Assembly: GCF_026410305.1 (NCBI RefSeq) | Contig: NZ_JAPMLQ010000004.1 | Location: 62,001 to 126,000, forward strand | Reading direction: 5' to 3' | DNA: 64,000 nucleotides | Source of the DNA: Sulfitobacter sp. F26204 | GTDB lineage: Bacteria; Pseudomonadota; Alphaproteobacteria; Rhodobacterales; Rhodobacteraceae | Translations under genes and position numbers: made by a program | The notes under the pieces: model-generated | The model's database searches: none | Told to the model about the DNA's origin: nothing | The model's input: only the letters and a program-made list of their open reading frames with translations | In this document: piece by piece, positions 8,948-19,258 of the stretch | How positions within the stretch are numbered: the first letter of the stretch is position 1 | How the letters are laid out: each line of letters opens with the position of its first letter

Positions 8948-10180
8948 TCACTCCGCGCGCGCGGCTTTCACCCAGGCGATGATGGTCGCGCGGGCCTCAT
9001 CCTCCATCTGAACCGCGTTCGGCGGCGGCATCGCCTTGCTCAGGCCGGCATGCAGATAGATTTGATCAGCGTGGCGGGCCACATCGCTATGGGTTTCGAG
9101 CACGACGCCTTTGGGGGCCCATCGCAGGCCATCCCATACCGGTTCGCGGGCGTGGCACATTGAACAGTTACCGATCACGGTATCATAGGCGGCGTCAAAT
9201 CCCGCGGCAGAAGCAAAGCGCTGTTCATAGGGGGTGAGCGGCCGTGCCTCGGCCTCTTCAAAGGTGTTGATGCCCGGCATGGTCGACAACCAGGCGATCA
9301 GGACCATCAGTAATACCGTCACCGCCCATGTCCAGTCCGGGCCTTTGCCGGTGGCGTGCATCGTGTTGAAATAATGGCGGATCGTGACGCCGGTAAGAAA
9401 GATCAGGCTGGCGATGATCCATGAGTATTCGGTGCCGAAGGCCAGAGGATAGTGGTTGGCCAGCATTAGAAACACAACAGGCAGCGTCAGGTAGTTGTTG
9501 TGGGTTGAACGTAGTTTGGCGATCTTACCGTATTTGGCATCCGGTGTGCGTCCTGCCTTCAGGTCGTTTACCACAATGCGCTGGTTCGGCATGATTTGAA
9601 AGAAAACGTTGCCGGTCATGATCGAGGCCGTAAATGCACCCAGGTGGAGCAGGGCGGCACGGCCGGTAAATATCTGGTTGTAGCCCCATGCCATGAGCAC
9701 CAGCAGCGCAAATAACAGCAGCATCAGCAAAGTTGAATGTTCACCCAGCCTGGACTTGCACATTGCGTCATAGGCGATCCAGCCAATCGTCAGGGAACCA
9801 CCGGAAATCAGGATGCCCTGCCACAAGGACAAATCTGCCTTGGTCGGGTCCAGCAGGAACAATTCGCCTCCCACCCAATAAACAATCATCAGCAGGGCGG
9901 CACCGGACACCCAGGTGATATAGCTTTGCCATTTGTGCCAGATCAGGTGCTCTGGCATATTTTCCGGCGCAACGAGGTATTTCTGAATGTGGTAAAAACC
10001 GCCGCCATGTACCTGCCATTCCTCGCCATGGACGCCTTTGGGCATATTGGCAGCCTGACGCAGACCCAGATCGAGTGCGATGAAAAAGAACGATGCGCCA
10101 ATCCAGGCCATCGCCGTCACCACGTGTAACCAGCGCACCGCAAATGCGATCCAGTCCCAAATGATGGCTAAGTCGTACAT
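8948..10180 (-). CDS. puuD: PuuD-type urate hydroxylase: membrane protein with C-terminal cytochrome c domain
   Basis: A 410-residue inner-membrane protein with about eight hydrophobic helices followed by a cytochrome c domain: CSMCH haem motif at residues 339-343 and axial Met near residue 384 in LSKAMPPPN. This is the arrangement of PuuD, which oxidises urate to 5-hydroxyisourate and passes electrons to the respiratory chain instead of making hydrogen peroxide. The ATG at 10180 has GGGAG 6 bases upstream and is preferred over the one at 10195. It diverges from a LysR gene, and uraH, which handles its product, is just beyond. Confidence 0.85.
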   Translation of the reverse strand: MYDLAIIWDWIAFAVRWLHVVTAMAWIGASFFFIALDLGLRQAANMPKGVHGEEWQVHGGGFYHIQKYLVAPENMPEHLIWHKWQSYITWVSGAALLMIVYWVGGELFLLDPTKADLSLWQGILISGGSLTIGWIAYDAMCKSRLGEHSTLLMLLLFALLVLMAWGYNQIFTGRAALLHLGAFTASIMTGNVFFQIMPNQRIVVNDLKAGRTPDAKYGKIAKLRSTHNNYLTLPVVFLMLANHYPLAFGTEYSWIIASLIFLTGVTIRHYFNTMHATGKGPDWTWAVTVLLMVLIAWLSTMPGINTFEEAEARPLTPYEQRFASAAGFDAAYDTVIGNCSMCHAREPVWDGLRWAPKGVVLETHSDVARHADQIYLHAGLSKAMPPPNAVQMEDEARATIIAWVKAARAE

Positions 10181-10279
10181 GGTGTTCTCCCGCATTCCGA
10201 ATTTGATGCTATACTATGCGAAACCACATTGTTCTGGTATCGTGTCAAAACACCAAGCAGCATCAAAAAAAACCAAACA

Positions 10280-11212
10280 ATGTCATATCTAGATAACATC
10301 AGAACCTTTGTGCGTGTCTATGAGCTTGGCAGTATGTCTGCTGCCGGGCGCGATTTACGCATATCGCCTGCTGTCACATCTTCGCGCATATCGCAATTGG
10401 AGGAGCATCTTAGCGTCCGGCTTTTCCAACGGACTACCCGTAGCCTGACCCCTACGGAACAGGGCAAGGCATTTTATGGGGGTGCCTGCGAGATCCTTGA
10501 GGCGGTAGAAAGCGCCGAGGCGCAGGTCGTCAACATCACCGATAATCCCAAAGGGTCCTTGTATGTTGCCGCACCGCTTGGCGTTGGGCGGCGTTTGATT
10601 GCGCCATTGGTGCCTGGGTTTCTGGTGGAATATCCCGAAGTGAACATCAGATTGCGCCTGACCGACCGCAAGGTGGATCTGACAACCGAAGGACTGGACC
10701 TTGCATTTTTCCTGGGGCAACCGGAAGACAGCAACTTGCGCATTCGCAAGATTGCTGATGTTGAACGCATCCTCTGCGCCAGTCCCGCATACGTCGAGGC
10801 ACATGGGAAGCCAACATCGGGTGAAGATCTGATGTCTGGAAAGCACGAATGTTTGAACCTGAGGTTTCCTGGTGCAACCGAATTCCAGTGGCGGCTTTTG
10901 ACTGCGGATGGACCCAAGCGGTTTCGTGTCGCTGGACGATATGAATCAGACGATGGCGATGTCTTGACGGACTGGGCGCTATCAGGAAACGGGATTGCCC
11001 TGAAACCCATTTTCGAAGTCGCGGAACATATCAAGGCCGGGCGGTTGGTGGCCGTCGCGACCGAAACACCGCCCGAGCCGATCCAGATGGCATGTTTGTT
11101 CACCCATCGCCGCCGCCAAGACCCCAAAACCCGATTGTTCATGGAATATGTGATCTCGCGCATAACCGAAGCTGTACGCGATCATTCGCTTCAGGCTCAA
11201 CTGCCGCGGTAG
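10280..11212 (+). CDS. LysR-family transcriptional regulator, likely of purine catabolism
   Basis: 310 residues from the ATG at 10280, the normal LysR length. Residues 1-60 form the HTH ([20 protein letters not shown], then [20 protein letters not shown]), and the rest is the periplasmic-binding-protein-like effector domain. A longer start at 10229 exists but the HTH begins right after 10280. It diverges from puuD and its 3' end overlaps the convergent uraH by 16 bases, so a role in controlling urate breakdown is inferred. The divergent gap (10181-10279) contains the pair ATTTGATGC...GCGAAACC around a likely promoter. Confidence 0.88.
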   Translation: MSYLDNIRTFVRVYELGSMSAAGRDLRISPAVTSSRISQLEEHLSVRLFQRTTRSLTPTEQGKAFYGGACEILEAVESAEAQVVNITDNPKGSLYVAAPLGVGRRLIAPLVPGFLVEYPEVNIRLRLTDRKVDLTTEGLDLAFFLGQPEDSNLRIRKIADVERILCASPAYVEAHGKPTSGEDLMSGKHECLNLRFPGATEFQWRLLTADGPKRFRVAGRYESDDGDVLTDWALSGNGIALKPIFEVAEHIKAGRLVAVATETPPEPIQMACLFTHRRRQDPKTRLFMEYVISRITEAVRDHSLQAQLPR

Positions 11213-11550
11213 GTTGAATATCCAAATGGGGACAACAGCAGTGGGACGTGATAATGTGACGCCTCGGACATGCCGAAGCGCAGTGGGATGACGTCCAGAA
11301 ATCGCGGGGTCTCGGGCGGGGTGCCAATCGCGTCCAGATAGTCCCCGGCATGAAAAAGCAATTCGTAAATACCTGTGGCAAACTGATCAGACGGCAAAAT
11401 CTGTTCATCCGTGCGCCCATCATCATTGGTAACCAATGTCTTGAGGTGGATCCGTCTTGCGTCTTCAATCCTGTACAGGTCAATTTTCAGGCCTTTGGCC
11501 GGGCAGCCGCGTGCCGTGTCCAGTACATGTGTCGTCAGGTAACCGGTCAT
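11197..11550 (-). CDS. uraH: 5-Hydroxyisourate hydrolase (transthyretin-like)
   Basis: A 117-residue protein of the transthyretin-related family. The N-terminus [14 protein letters not shown] carries the catalytic His, and the C-terminus ends YSTYRGS, the diagnostic YRGS tetrapeptide. The enzyme opens 5-hydroxyisourate to OHCU, the step after PuuD. AGGAG lies just before the ATG. It diverges from the puuE-uraD fusion, whose second domain uses its product. Confidence 0.95.
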   Translation of the reverse strand: MTGYLTTHVLDTARGCPAKGLKIDLYRIEDARRIHLKTLVTNDDGRTDEQILPSDQFATGIYELLFHAGDYLDAIGTPPETPRFLDVIPLRFGMSEASHYHVPLLLSPFGYSTYRGS

Positions 11551-11632
11551 CTTGTTGCTCCTCGCGTTTCTGTCTTAGTGACAGAGCTGACGGGTGTATG
11601 CAAAGCATGGGGCACCCGAATGCTGCTTCGTG

Positions 11633-11668
11633 TTTTTTTTGAAAAACATAACTATTGTTTTGAAATAT
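11633..11668. promoter_or_regulatory. AT-rich putative operator upstream of puuE-uraD and uraH
   Basis: The divergent gap contains TTTTTTTTGAAAAACATA (11633-11650) followed by GTTTTGAAATATAA (11657-11670). The first block closely resembles the one in the bhcA/bhcR gap (TTTTTTTGAAAACATT, 25625-25640). A shared regulator is possible; TATAA at 11666 could serve as part of a -10 for puuE. Confidence 0.3.
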
Positions 11669-11694
11669 AAGCATCTGAACGAGGAGTGCGAACA

Positions 11695-13107
11695 GTGCAA
11701 AGATACCCACGTGACATGGCGGGCTATGGGGCCAACCCACCAGTGGCAAACTGGCCGAACGGCGCAAAGATCGCTGTGCAAATTGTCCTTAATTATGAAG
11801 AAGGTGGCGAGAATAACATCCTGCATGGGGATGCCGCTTCTGAGGCGTTTCTGTCAGAAATCACAGGTGCTGCTGCCTGGCCCGGTCAACGTCACTGGAA
11901 CATGGAATCAATTTATGAATACGGTGCCCGTGCTGGTTTCTGGCGGGTACATCGTATGTTGGGCGACCTGCCGATTACGGTTTACGGCGTGGCGACGGCC
12001 CTTGCCCGTGCGCCGGAACAAGTGTCGGCGATGATCGCATCGGGGTGGGAGATTGCCAGCCACGGCCTGAAATGGGTCGAACACAAGGACATGCCCGAGG
12101 ATGAAGAGCGGGCAGCGATTGCCGAAGCAATCCGGCTGCATACCGAGGTGACCGGCACTGCGCCACGGGGCTGGTATACGGGACGCTGTTCCAACAATAC
12201 CGTCCGGCTGGTGGCCGAGACCGGGCAATTTGCCTATGTCGCGGACAGTTATGCCGACGATCTGCCCTATTGGATGCAATTCGACGGAAAAGACCAGTTG
12301 ATCGTACCCTACACGATGGATTGTAACGATATGCGTTTTGCAATTCAGGCCGGATATACCAATGGCGATCAATTCGAAAGCTACCTCAAGGATAGCTTTG
12401 ACTACCTTTACGAAGAAGGGGAGGCTGGTGCGCCCAAGGTACTTTCAATAGGCCTTCACTGCCGCCTGATCGGACGTCCGGGCCGGGCCGCGGCGTTGCG
12501 CCGCGCCATTGAATATTTTCAATCCCATGACGGAGTATGGTTTGCCACCCGCCTTGAGATTGCCGAGCACTGGACAAGGGAGCACCCGCGCAAAATGCAA
12601 GCCCGCCCCTCTGAAATGGACAGGGATACCTTTGTTGCCGCTTTTGGCGGCATTTTCGAGCATTCGGCCTGGATTGCTGAAGGGGCTCACGCGCTGGAAC
12701 TGGGGCCAACCCATGATACTGCCAAAGGGTTGCACAATGCATTGACGCGCGTATTCCGCAGCGCTGACCCAGATGCGCGTCTGGGTGTCCTTAATGCCCA
12801 CCCTGATCTTGCCGGTAAGCTTGCCGAGGCTAAACAACTCACCGCGGAATCCGCCGCCGAACAGGCCTCAGTGGGGTTGGATGCCTTGACAGATGACGAA
12901 CGCGCAAACCTGACAGAAATGAACAGGGCATATACCGAAAAATTCGGTTTTCCGTTTATCATCGCGGTGCGGGACAACAGCAAGGCTTCGATCATTGAAG
13001 CCTTCAAGCGGCGGATTGATCACGACCGCGAAACGGAATTTTCAGAGTCCTGCAAACAAGTTGAACGGATTGCGGAACTGCGACTGATCGAACGGTTCTC
13101 GGCATGA
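11695..13107 (+). CDS. puuE: Bifunctional allantoinase (PuuE) / OHCU decarboxylase (UraD) fusion
   Basis: 470 residues. Residues ~1-300 are a polysaccharide-deacetylase-fold, PuuE-type allantoinase (YPRDMAGYG start, NYEEGGENNILHGD, WNMESIYEYG, GWEIASHGLKW), which hydrolyses allantoin to allantoate. Residues ~305-470 are an OHCU decarboxylase (FVAAFGGIFEHSAWIAEGA, LNAHPDLAGKLA, FGFPFIIAVRDNSK), which makes S-allantoin from OHCU. The two steps are consecutive, so fusion is functionally sensible and is known in other alphaproteobacteria. GTG at 11695 is chosen because GAGGAG lies 8 bases upstream; the GTG at 11686 is inside that site. The stop overlaps allA by 4 bases. Confidence 0.93.
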   Translation: MQRYPRDMAGYGANPPVANWPNGAKIAVQIVLNYEEGGENNILHGDAASEAFLSEITGAAAWPGQRHWNMESIYEYGARAGFWRVHRMLGDLPITVYGVATALARAPEQVSAMIASGWEIASHGLKWVEHKDMPEDEERAAIAEAIRLHTEVTGTAPRGWYTGRCSNNTVRLVAETGQFAYVADSYADDLPYWMQFDGKDQLIVPYTMDCNDMRFAIQAGYTNGDQFESYLKDSFDYLYEEGEAGAPKVLSIGLHCRLIGRPGRAAALRRAIEYFQSHDGVWFATRLEIAEHWTREHPRKMQARPSEMDRDTFVAAFGGIFEHSAWIAEGAHALELGPTHDTAKGLHNALTRVFRSADPDARLGVLNAHPDLAGKLAEAKQLTAESAAEQASVGLDALTDDERANLTEMNRAYTEKFGFPFIIAVRDNSKASIIEAFKRRIDHDRETEFSESCKQVERIAELRLIERFSA

Positions 13108-13592
13108 CATTCCACATCAAAACAGAGCCTTTGACCGCCGGGGGTTTTGCACCTTACGGCGATGTCCTGGAAGCGGCTGGGGCTGCCGACAAATTGATCA
13201 ATCAAGGGAAATGTGGCCGGTTCCACGATCGCGCCCAACTGGATTTTTCCGATGGCGCGGCAGGCATCAGCATTTTTCAAAGCGAAACGGTTACTCTACC
13301 GCTCAAGCTGGAACTTGTTGAGCGACATCCAGAGGGGTCGCAGGCATTTGTGCCCATGTCGGCCGACCCTTTTCTGGTCGTCGTTGCCGCGGATGCAGAT
13401 GGCATACCTGTCGATCTGCGCGCCTTCGTCACCACAGGGGGGCAGGCAATCAACTACCACCGCGGCACCTGGCATGGGGTGCTGACACCTTTGGCCGGAC
13501 CCGGCCTGTTTGCTGTTGTTGACCGCATTGGCGCAGGTGCAAACCTGCAAGAGCACTGGTTGGAACAAAGCTGTATCATCGACGCAAACTGA
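13104..13592 (+). CDS. allA: Ureidoglycolate lyase
   Basis: A 162-residue cupin-fold enzyme of the AllA family (GGFAPYGDVLE, LELVERHPEGSQAFVPM, YHRGTWHGVLTPL). It splits ureidoglycolate into glyoxylate and urea. It is coupled to the puuE-uraD gene through an ATGA overlap. Its product glyoxylate is the substrate of the bhc-encoded pathway 8 kb downstream. Confidence 0.93.
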   Translation: MTFHIKTEPLTAGGFAPYGDVLEAAGAADKLINQGKCGRFHDRAQLDFSDGAAGISIFQSETVTLPLKLELVERHPEGSQAFVPMSADPFLVVVAADADGIPVDLRAFVTTGGQAINYHRGTWHGVLTPLAGPGLFAVVDRIGAGANLQEHWLEQSCIIDAN

Positions 13593-13651
13593 AACCATTT
13601 GACAAGACTGGCAAACGTAAAAGCCGGCAAAACGTATCAACAAGAGGGACA

Positions 13652-15127
13652 ATGATTATGACAGAAGCTTCCATTGGAACGCCGGAACAGCTCCGCGACC
13701 CAAATTATACCCCACCGCTCGCAAAGGCTGTACCGCTTGGAATTCAGCATGTTCTGGCGATGTTCGTATCGAACGTCACGCCAGCGATCATCATTTCAAG
13801 TGTCGCAGGCATTGCCTTTGGACCTGATGCGGACCCCGAAGCGCGGGTTTATCTGTTACAGATGGCTATGATGTTTGCGGGTGTCGCAACATTATTCCAG
13901 ACAATCGGATTTGGCCCTGTTGGGGCGCGGTTGCCGATTGTTCAGGGAACCTCCTTTGCTTTTCTGCCAGTCATGATCCCGGCGATGGTCGGGGCAGGCA
14001 CCGCGGGGCTTGCCGGGTTGATGACAGGTGTGGTCATTGGTGGCTTGTTTCACGCGTGTCTAGGGATTTTTGTGGGGCGCATCCGCTTTGCACTGCCCCC
14101 GTTAGTGACGGGTCTGATCGTTTTGATGATCGGTCTTGCGTTGATCAAGGTCGGTATCGAATATGCAGCCGGCGGGGCGGGTGATTTCAACCGGAGCAAG
14201 CCGACCTGGGGTGGCATGTCGAACTGGTTCCAGGCCGGGGTTGTCCTGTTTGTTACTTTGGCGCTGAAGTTTTTCGCGCGTGGCATGTTGTCGGTGTCTG
14301 CGGTGCTGATCGGCCTGATCGTCGGATATGTTGTGGCCTTCCTGATGGGCGATGTGAACCTGTCTGGCCTGGGAGGTGCCGCATGGGTTGCCCTGCCTCA
14401 GCCGTTCAAGTTCGGCATTGCATTTAACCCCGCGATCATCATCGGCATGTGTCTGATGGCCTTTATTTCCGCAATTGAAACTGTTGGCGATGTATCGGGA
14501 ATTACCAAAGGTGGTGCTGACCGTGAAGCAACAGACAAGGAAGTAACCGGAGCAACCTATGCAGATGGTTTGGGTTCCGCGCTTGCCGGTGTGTTCGGTT
14601 CGCTGCCTAACACGTCCTTCAGCCAGAATGTCGGATTGATCGCGATGACGGGCGTGATGTCACGCCATGTTGTTACAATTGGCGCGATCTTTCTCATTGC
14701 CTGTGGTTTGGTGCCGAAAGTCGGTGCCGTCATCAGCACAATTCCGATTCAGGTCCTGGGCGGCGGTGTGATTGTCATGTTCGGCATGGTCGCGGCGGCG
14801 GGTTTGTCCATGTTGTCGGATGTCAACTGGAACAGCCGTAACATGATCATCTTTGCGGTTGCACTTTCGGTTGGGCTTGGTCTGCAACAGGTTCCGGATG
14901 CATTTAATATCTTCTTCAAGTTCGACGATGCCGGTGCTTTCCTGTTGAATGGTGGTGGCGGCAAGATTCCGAATACATTTGGAATTCTGATGACTTCCGG
15001 TCTTTTGCCTGCGGCCTTTATCGCGATTATCCTGAACCTGCTTTTGCCCAAGACAATCGGTGACGAAGCCGAAGCCGAACTGGCCGGTGCCGTAGTTGGT
15101 ATCAAGGACAATTCAAAGCAAAGCTGA
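13652..15127 (+). CDS. NCS2-family uracil/xanthine/urate permease
   Basis: A 491-residue membrane transporter with about 12-14 hydrophobic segments. Family signatures include GPVGARLPIVQGTSFAFLPV in the first half and AFISAIETVGDVSGITKGG in the second, the conserved Glu region of nucleobase transporters. Position behind allA suggests xanthine or urate uptake. GAGGG precedes the ATG by about 5 bases. A rho-independent terminator closes the operon. Confidence 0.9.
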   Translation: MIMTEASIGTPEQLRDPNYTPPLAKAVPLGIQHVLAMFVSNVTPAIIISSVAGIAFGPDADPEARVYLLQMAMMFAGVATLFQTIGFGPVGARLPIVQGTSFAFLPVMIPAMVGAGTAGLAGLMTGVVIGGLFHACLGIFVGRIRFALPPLVTGLIVLMIGLALIKVGIEYAAGGAGDFNRSKPTWGGMSNWFQAGVVLFVTLALKFFARGMLSVSAVLIGLIVGYVVAFLMGDVNLSGLGGAAWVALPQPFKFGIAFNPAIIIGMCLMAFISAIETVGDVSGITKGGADREATDKEVTGATYADGLGSALAGVFGSLPNTSFSQNVGLIAMTGVMSRHVVTIGAIFLIACGLVPKVGAVISTIPIQVLGGGVIVMFGMVAAAGLSMLSDVNWNSRNMIIFAVALSVGLGLQQVPDAFNIFFKFDDAGAFLLNGGGGKIPNTFGILMTSGLLPAAFIAIILNLLLPKTIGDEAEAELAGAVVGIKDNSKQS

Positions 15128-15153
15128 CCTCCGAAAAACCCGGAGCAGGGAGG

Positions 15154-15184
15154 CCCCGCTGCGCGTTTGTGTGGCGGGGTTTTC
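15154..15184 (+). terminator. Rho-independent terminator after the purine permease
   Basis: CCCCGC (15154-15159) pairs with GCGGGG (15174-15179) across a 14-base loop and is followed by TTTT, 27 bases past the permease stop. It separates the purine operon from aceE. Confidence 0.75.
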
Positions 15185-15320
15185 TGTTCATGATCTCGAA
15201 ATTGCTACCAAAGCTCCACTTCCCATCCTAGGCTACCAAGCAGGCGCAATGCGGTTCTCGCCTTTACTGTCAATCTATGTCTAACGCCGCGCCACTTTCG
15301 GAAAGGTTCGAATTCCCGAA

Positions 15321-17978
15321 ATGACCATACAAAACAGCGATATTGATCCGATCGAAAGCCAGGAATGGCAGGAAGCCATCCAGGATGTTATTGAAAAGGA
15401 CGGTGCGAACCGGGCCCATTACCTGTTGGATAAAGCCGTGCAACAGGCCCGTGCAGCCGGTGCAACCCTGCCGTTTTCCGCCACGACACCTTACCAGAAT
15501 ACGATTCCCGCCGACGACGAGCTTGAGGTGCCGGGCGATCAGGAAATGGAATGGCGTATCCGGACGATAAACCGCTGGAATGCCATGGCGACAGTAGTGC
15601 GACGGAACAAGGAAAGCAGTGAATACGGCGGCCATATTGCCTCATTTGCCTCCTCTGCAGTGATGTATGACATTGGCCTTAACCACTTCTGGCGGTCGAA
15701 ATCCGCGATCCACGGTGGCGATCTGGTGTTTTTTCAGGGTCATGTGATCCCCGGCATCTATGCGCGTTCCTTTATGGAGGGCCGCATATCGCAAGAGCAG
15801 ATGGAAAATTTCCGGTCTGAAGTGAACGGCGGTGGCCTGTCGTCATATCCACACCCTTGGCTGATGCCGGATTACTGGCAATTTCCCACGGTTTCGATGG
15901 GGTTGGGTCCGTTGATGGCGATCTATCAGGCGCGATTTATGAAATACATGCACAACCGGGGTCACATCGACATGGGTGACCGCAAGGTCTGGGCTTTCCT
16001 CGGTGACGGCGAGATGGACGAGCCGGAAAGCCGGGGTGCCATCGATCTGGCGGCGCGTGAAGGTCTGGACAACCTGATCTTTGTCGTGAATTGCAACCTG
16101 CAACGTCTGGACGGGCCGGTGCGCGGTAACGGCAAGATCGTTCAGGAACTTGAGGGTGATTTCCGCGGTGCCGGTTGGAATGTGATCAAACTGCTTTGGG
16201 GAAAGGGCTGGGATGATCTGCTGGAGAATGATCATACCGGGCGGCTGAAACAGTTGATGGATGAAACCGTTGACGGAGATTACCAGACATTCAAATCCAA
16301 GGATGGCGCCTATATCCGCAAACATTTCTTTGGCAAATACCCTGAGACAGCGGCATTGGTTGCCGATTGGTCGGATGATCAAATCTGGGCTTTACGCCGG
16401 GGCGGGCATGATCCGCAAAAAGTGTATACCGCGTTCAAGAAGGCCAGTGACACCAAGGGCCAGCCAACCTGCCTGTTGATCAAGACGGTCAAAGGTTACG
16501 GCATGGGTACAGCCGGCGAAGGGCAAAACACTACACATTCGGCCAAGAAATTTGCGGACAACCAGCTACGCGAATTCCGCGACCGTTTCCAGATCCCTGT
16601 TTCGGACGAAGATTTGCCCAAGGCACCTTTCGTGTCTCTCAACAACGCACAAAAAGCTTATCTTGCTGATCGCCGCACCGCCCTTGGTGGCGAATTTCCA
16701 AAACGTGAATGGCGCAACGTGCCCAAGTTGGAAATTCCGCCATTGTCCAAGTTCGAGGCTCAGTTGAAAGGCACCGGAGATCGAGAGATTTCGACGACAA
16801 TGGCCTATGTGCGTATTCTGACAACGCTGTTGCGTGACAAGCAGATTGGTAAATTCATCGTGCCGATTGTGCCGGACGAAAGCCGTACCTTCGGGATGGA
16901 GGGGTTGTTCCGATCGGCGGGTATCTACAACCCCCTGGGGCAGAATTACACGCCCGAAGATGCCGATCAGATGATGTATTACAAGGAAACCATCGACGGT
17001 CAGGTGCTTCAGGAAGGCATCAATGAAGCCGGTGCAATGGCGGACTGGATCGCGGCTGCGACTTCCTATTCAAACCATGGCGTTCCGATGATCCCTTTCT
17101 ACATCTACTATTCAATGTTCGGGCATCAACGTGTCGGTGACCTTGCCTGGGCGGCGGGTGACAGCCGTGCGCGCGGGTTCCTGTTGGGGGCGACAGCGGG
17201 ACGCACAACGTTGAACGGAGAGGGCTTGCAGCACGAGGATGGCCACAGTCACATCCTTGCCGGTACGATCCCGAACTGCGTGACCTATGATCCGACCTTC
17301 AGTTATGAACTGGCGGTGATCATGCACAACGGATTGCAGCGCATGTTTGTCGATCAGGAAGACATCACGTTCTACCTGACGCTTATGAATGAAAACTATC
17401 AGCATCCCGATATGCCGATGGGAGCTGAAGAGGGCATCATACAAGGGCTGTACCGTTTGAGTGAGACCAAGAAACCGGGCAAGAAGCATGTCAACCTGAT
17501 GGGGTCGGGCACGATTCTTGTCCAGGCCATCGAGGCGGCCAGAATGTTGAAGGAAGACTTCGGTGTTACCTCTGACATCTGGTCGGCCACCAGTTTCAAC
17601 GAATTGGCTCGTGGTGGTCAGGATGCCGCAAGGCATAACCGACTGAACCCGCTGGACGAAAAGCAAGTCCCTTATGTGACCAAGGTACTGAGCAAGGCCA
17701 AGGGTCCGATCATCGCTGCGACCGATTACATGAAGAACTATGCCGAGCAGATCCGCGCCTTTGTGCCGAATGCCTACTGCGTTCTAGGCACCGACGGTTT
17801 TGGCCGTTCCGACAGTCGAGTAAACCTGCGCCGGTTTTTTGAGGTCGATGCAAACCACATTGCAGCCGCTGCCATGAGCGAACTGTTCGCCGCAGGCGCG
17901 ATCACCAAAGCCGAAATGAAATCCGCGCTTACCAAGTACGACATTGACGGCGACAAGCCGAACCCACGGCTTGTTTGA
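15321..17978 (+). CDS. aceE: Pyruvate dehydrogenase E1 component, homodimeric type
   Basis: An 885-residue single-chain E1, the normal length for AceE. The thiamin diphosphate motif GDGEMDEPESRGAIDLAARE...NCNLQRLDGPVRGN lies near residues 230-275. The enzyme decarboxylates pyruvate and transfers acetyl to the lipoyl groups of E2. It starts the aceE-aceF-lpd operon. Many alphaproteobacteria use a two-chain PdhA/PdhB E1 instead, so this may be a second, inducible complex; that cannot be decided here. Confidence 0.97.
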   Translation: MTIQNSDIDPIESQEWQEAIQDVIEKDGANRAHYLLDKAVQQARAAGATLPFSATTPYQNTIPADDELEVPGDQEMEWRIRTINRWNAMATVVRRNKESSEYGGHIASFASSAVMYDIGLNHFWRSKSAIHGGDLVFFQGHVIPGIYARSFMEGRISQEQMENFRSEVNGGGLSSYPHPWLMPDYWQFPTVSMGLGPLMAIYQARFMKYMHNRGHIDMGDRKVWAFLGDGEMDEPESRGAIDLAAREGLDNLIFVVNCNLQRLDGPVRGNGKIVQELEGDFRGAGWNVIKLLWGKGWDDLLENDHTGRLKQLMDETVDGDYQTFKSKDGAYIRKHFFGKYPETAALVADWSDDQIWALRRGGHDPQKVYTAFKKASDTKGQPTCLLIKTVKGYGMGTAGEGQNTTHSAKKFADNQLREFRDRFQIPVSDEDLPKAPFVSLNNAQKAYLADRRTALGGEFPKREWRNVPKLEIPPLSKFEAQLKGTGDREISTTMAYVRILTTLLRDKQIGKFIVPIVPDESRTFGMEGLFRSAGIYNPLGQNYTPEDADQMMYYKETIDGQVLQEGINEAGAMADWIAAATSYSNHGVPMIPFYIYYSMFGHQRVGDLAWAAGDSRARGFLLGATAGRTTLNGEGLQHEDGHSHILAGTIPNCVTYDPTFSYELAVIMHNGLQRMFVDQEDITFYLTLMNENYQHPDMPMGAEEGIIQGLYRLSETKKPGKKHVNLMGSGTILVQAIEAARMLKEDFGVTSDIWSATSFNELARGGQDAARHNRLNPLDEKQVPYVTKVLSKAKGPIIAATDYMKNYAEQIRAFVPNAYCVLGTDGFGRSDSRVNLRRFFEVDANHIAAAAMSELFAAGAITKAEMKSALTKYDIDGDKPNPRLV

Positions 17979-18001
17979 GCAGCCGGAAAAGGAGAATTAT
18001 C

Positions 18002-19258
18002 ATGACAATTGAAGTCACAGTTCCAGACATCGGCGATTTTGATCAGGTGCCTGTTGTCGGCATTCTGGTCAGCATTGGCGACTCTGTTGCAGTCGAAGAC
18101 CCACTGATAGAATTGGAATCCGACAAGGCGACGATGGAAGTGCCATCCCCGGCTGCGGGTGTGGTGAAAGAGATCAAGGTTGTTGAGGGGGACAAGGTGT
18201 CTCGCGGTTCGCTGATCGTTGTTCTGGAAGGCGCTGAAGCCGCTGATGCGCCTGCCGCGGCCCCGGCAACAGCGCCTGCACCAGCGCCGGCATCCGCGCC
18301 AACCGCCCCTGTATCGGCCACGTCGACGCCTGTCACTGACGCGGGATTTGGGAAGGCACATGCCTCGCCTTCCATCCGCGCTTTTGCCCGGACATTGGAC
18401 ATCGACATCACAAAAGTAAACGGTACAGGCCGCAAGGGGCGTATCCTGCGCGAGGATGTTACGAAGTACCTCAAATCCACGACTTCTGCCACGGCTGCGG
18501 GGGGCGGTGCATCCGGCGGCATAGGCATCCCTCCGATCCCCGCGGTGGATTTCTCCAAGTTCGGCCCCGTTGAAGACGTGGAAATGCCACGCATCAAAAA
18601 GCTGTCCGGACCTGCGCTGCACCGGTCGTGGCTTAACATTCCGCATGTCACACATAATGAAGAGGCCGACATCACCGATCTCGACAAATACCGCAAGGAA
18701 CTGGACACGCAGGCGAAAACCGAAGGCTATCGTGTGACCCTCTTGTCCTTTGTCATCAAAGCTTCAGTCTCGGCCCTCAAGCAGCACTGGGAAGTGAATT
18801 CTTCCGTGCATCCCGATGGTGATAAGCTGATCAAGAAAGACTTTTACAACATCGGTTTTGCCGCCGACACGCCAAACGGTTTGATGGTGCCTGTGATCAA
18901 GGATGCGGATCGCAAAGGGTTGGTGGAAATCTCCAAGGAATTGGGTGATCTTTCGGCCAAGGCCCGCGAGGGTGCGTTGAAAAGTGGTGACATGCAGGGC
19001 GCGACCTTCACGATTTCCTCGCTCGGCGGCATTGGCGGTACGTCCTTTACTCCGATCGTGAATGCGCCAGAGGTTGCGATCCTTGGGCTGACCCGTTCGA
19101 AAATGGCACCGGTCTGGGACGGCGAGGCCTTCCAGCCGCGCAACATGCAGCCTTTGTCATTGTCTTATGATCACCGCGCCATCGACGGGGCCTTGGCCGC
19201 ACGGTTCTGCTCGACGCTGAAACACCTGCTTGGCGATGTGCGCCGGCTGATGTTGTAA
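18002..19258 (+). CDS. aceF: Pyruvate dehydrogenase E2, dihydrolipoyllysine acetyltransferase
   Basis: 418 residues from the ATG at 18002 (AAAGGAG 8 bases upstream; an in-frame codon at 17975 overlaps aceE and is less likely). One lipoyl domain (ESDKATMEVPSP with the lipoylated Lys near residue 42), an Ala/Pro-rich linker (~80-120), an E1/E3-binding domain (SPSIRAFARTLDIDITKVNG) and the catalytic domain ending in SYDHRAIDGALAARF with the active His. Only one lipoyl domain is present, compared with three in E. coli. Confidence 0.96.
   Translation: MTIEVTVPDIGDFDQVPVVGILVSIGDSVAVEDPLIELESDKATMEVPSPAAGVVKEIKVVEGDKVSRGSLIVVLEGAEAADAPAAAPATAPAPAPASAPTAPVSATSTPVTDAGFGKAHASPSIRAFARTLDIDITKVNGTGRKGRILREDVTKYLKSTTSATAAGGGASGGIGIPPIPAVDFSKFGPVEDVEMPRIKKLSGPALHRSWLNIPHVTHNEEADITDLDKYRKELDTQAKTEGYRVTLLSFVIKASVSALKQHWEVNSSVHPDGDKLIKKDFYNIGFAADTPNGLMVPVIKDADRKGLVEISKELGDLSAKAREGALKSGDMQGATFTISSLGGIGGTSFTPIVNAPEVAILGLTRSKMAPVWDGEAFQPRNMQPLSLSYDHRAIDGALAARFCSTLKHLLGDVRRLML

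Noticed and set aside
18043..18708. 221-codon minus-strand frame opposite aceF
   Set aside because: Lies entirely opposite the Ala/Pro-rich linker and lipoyl domain, whose composition suppresses stops on the other strand.
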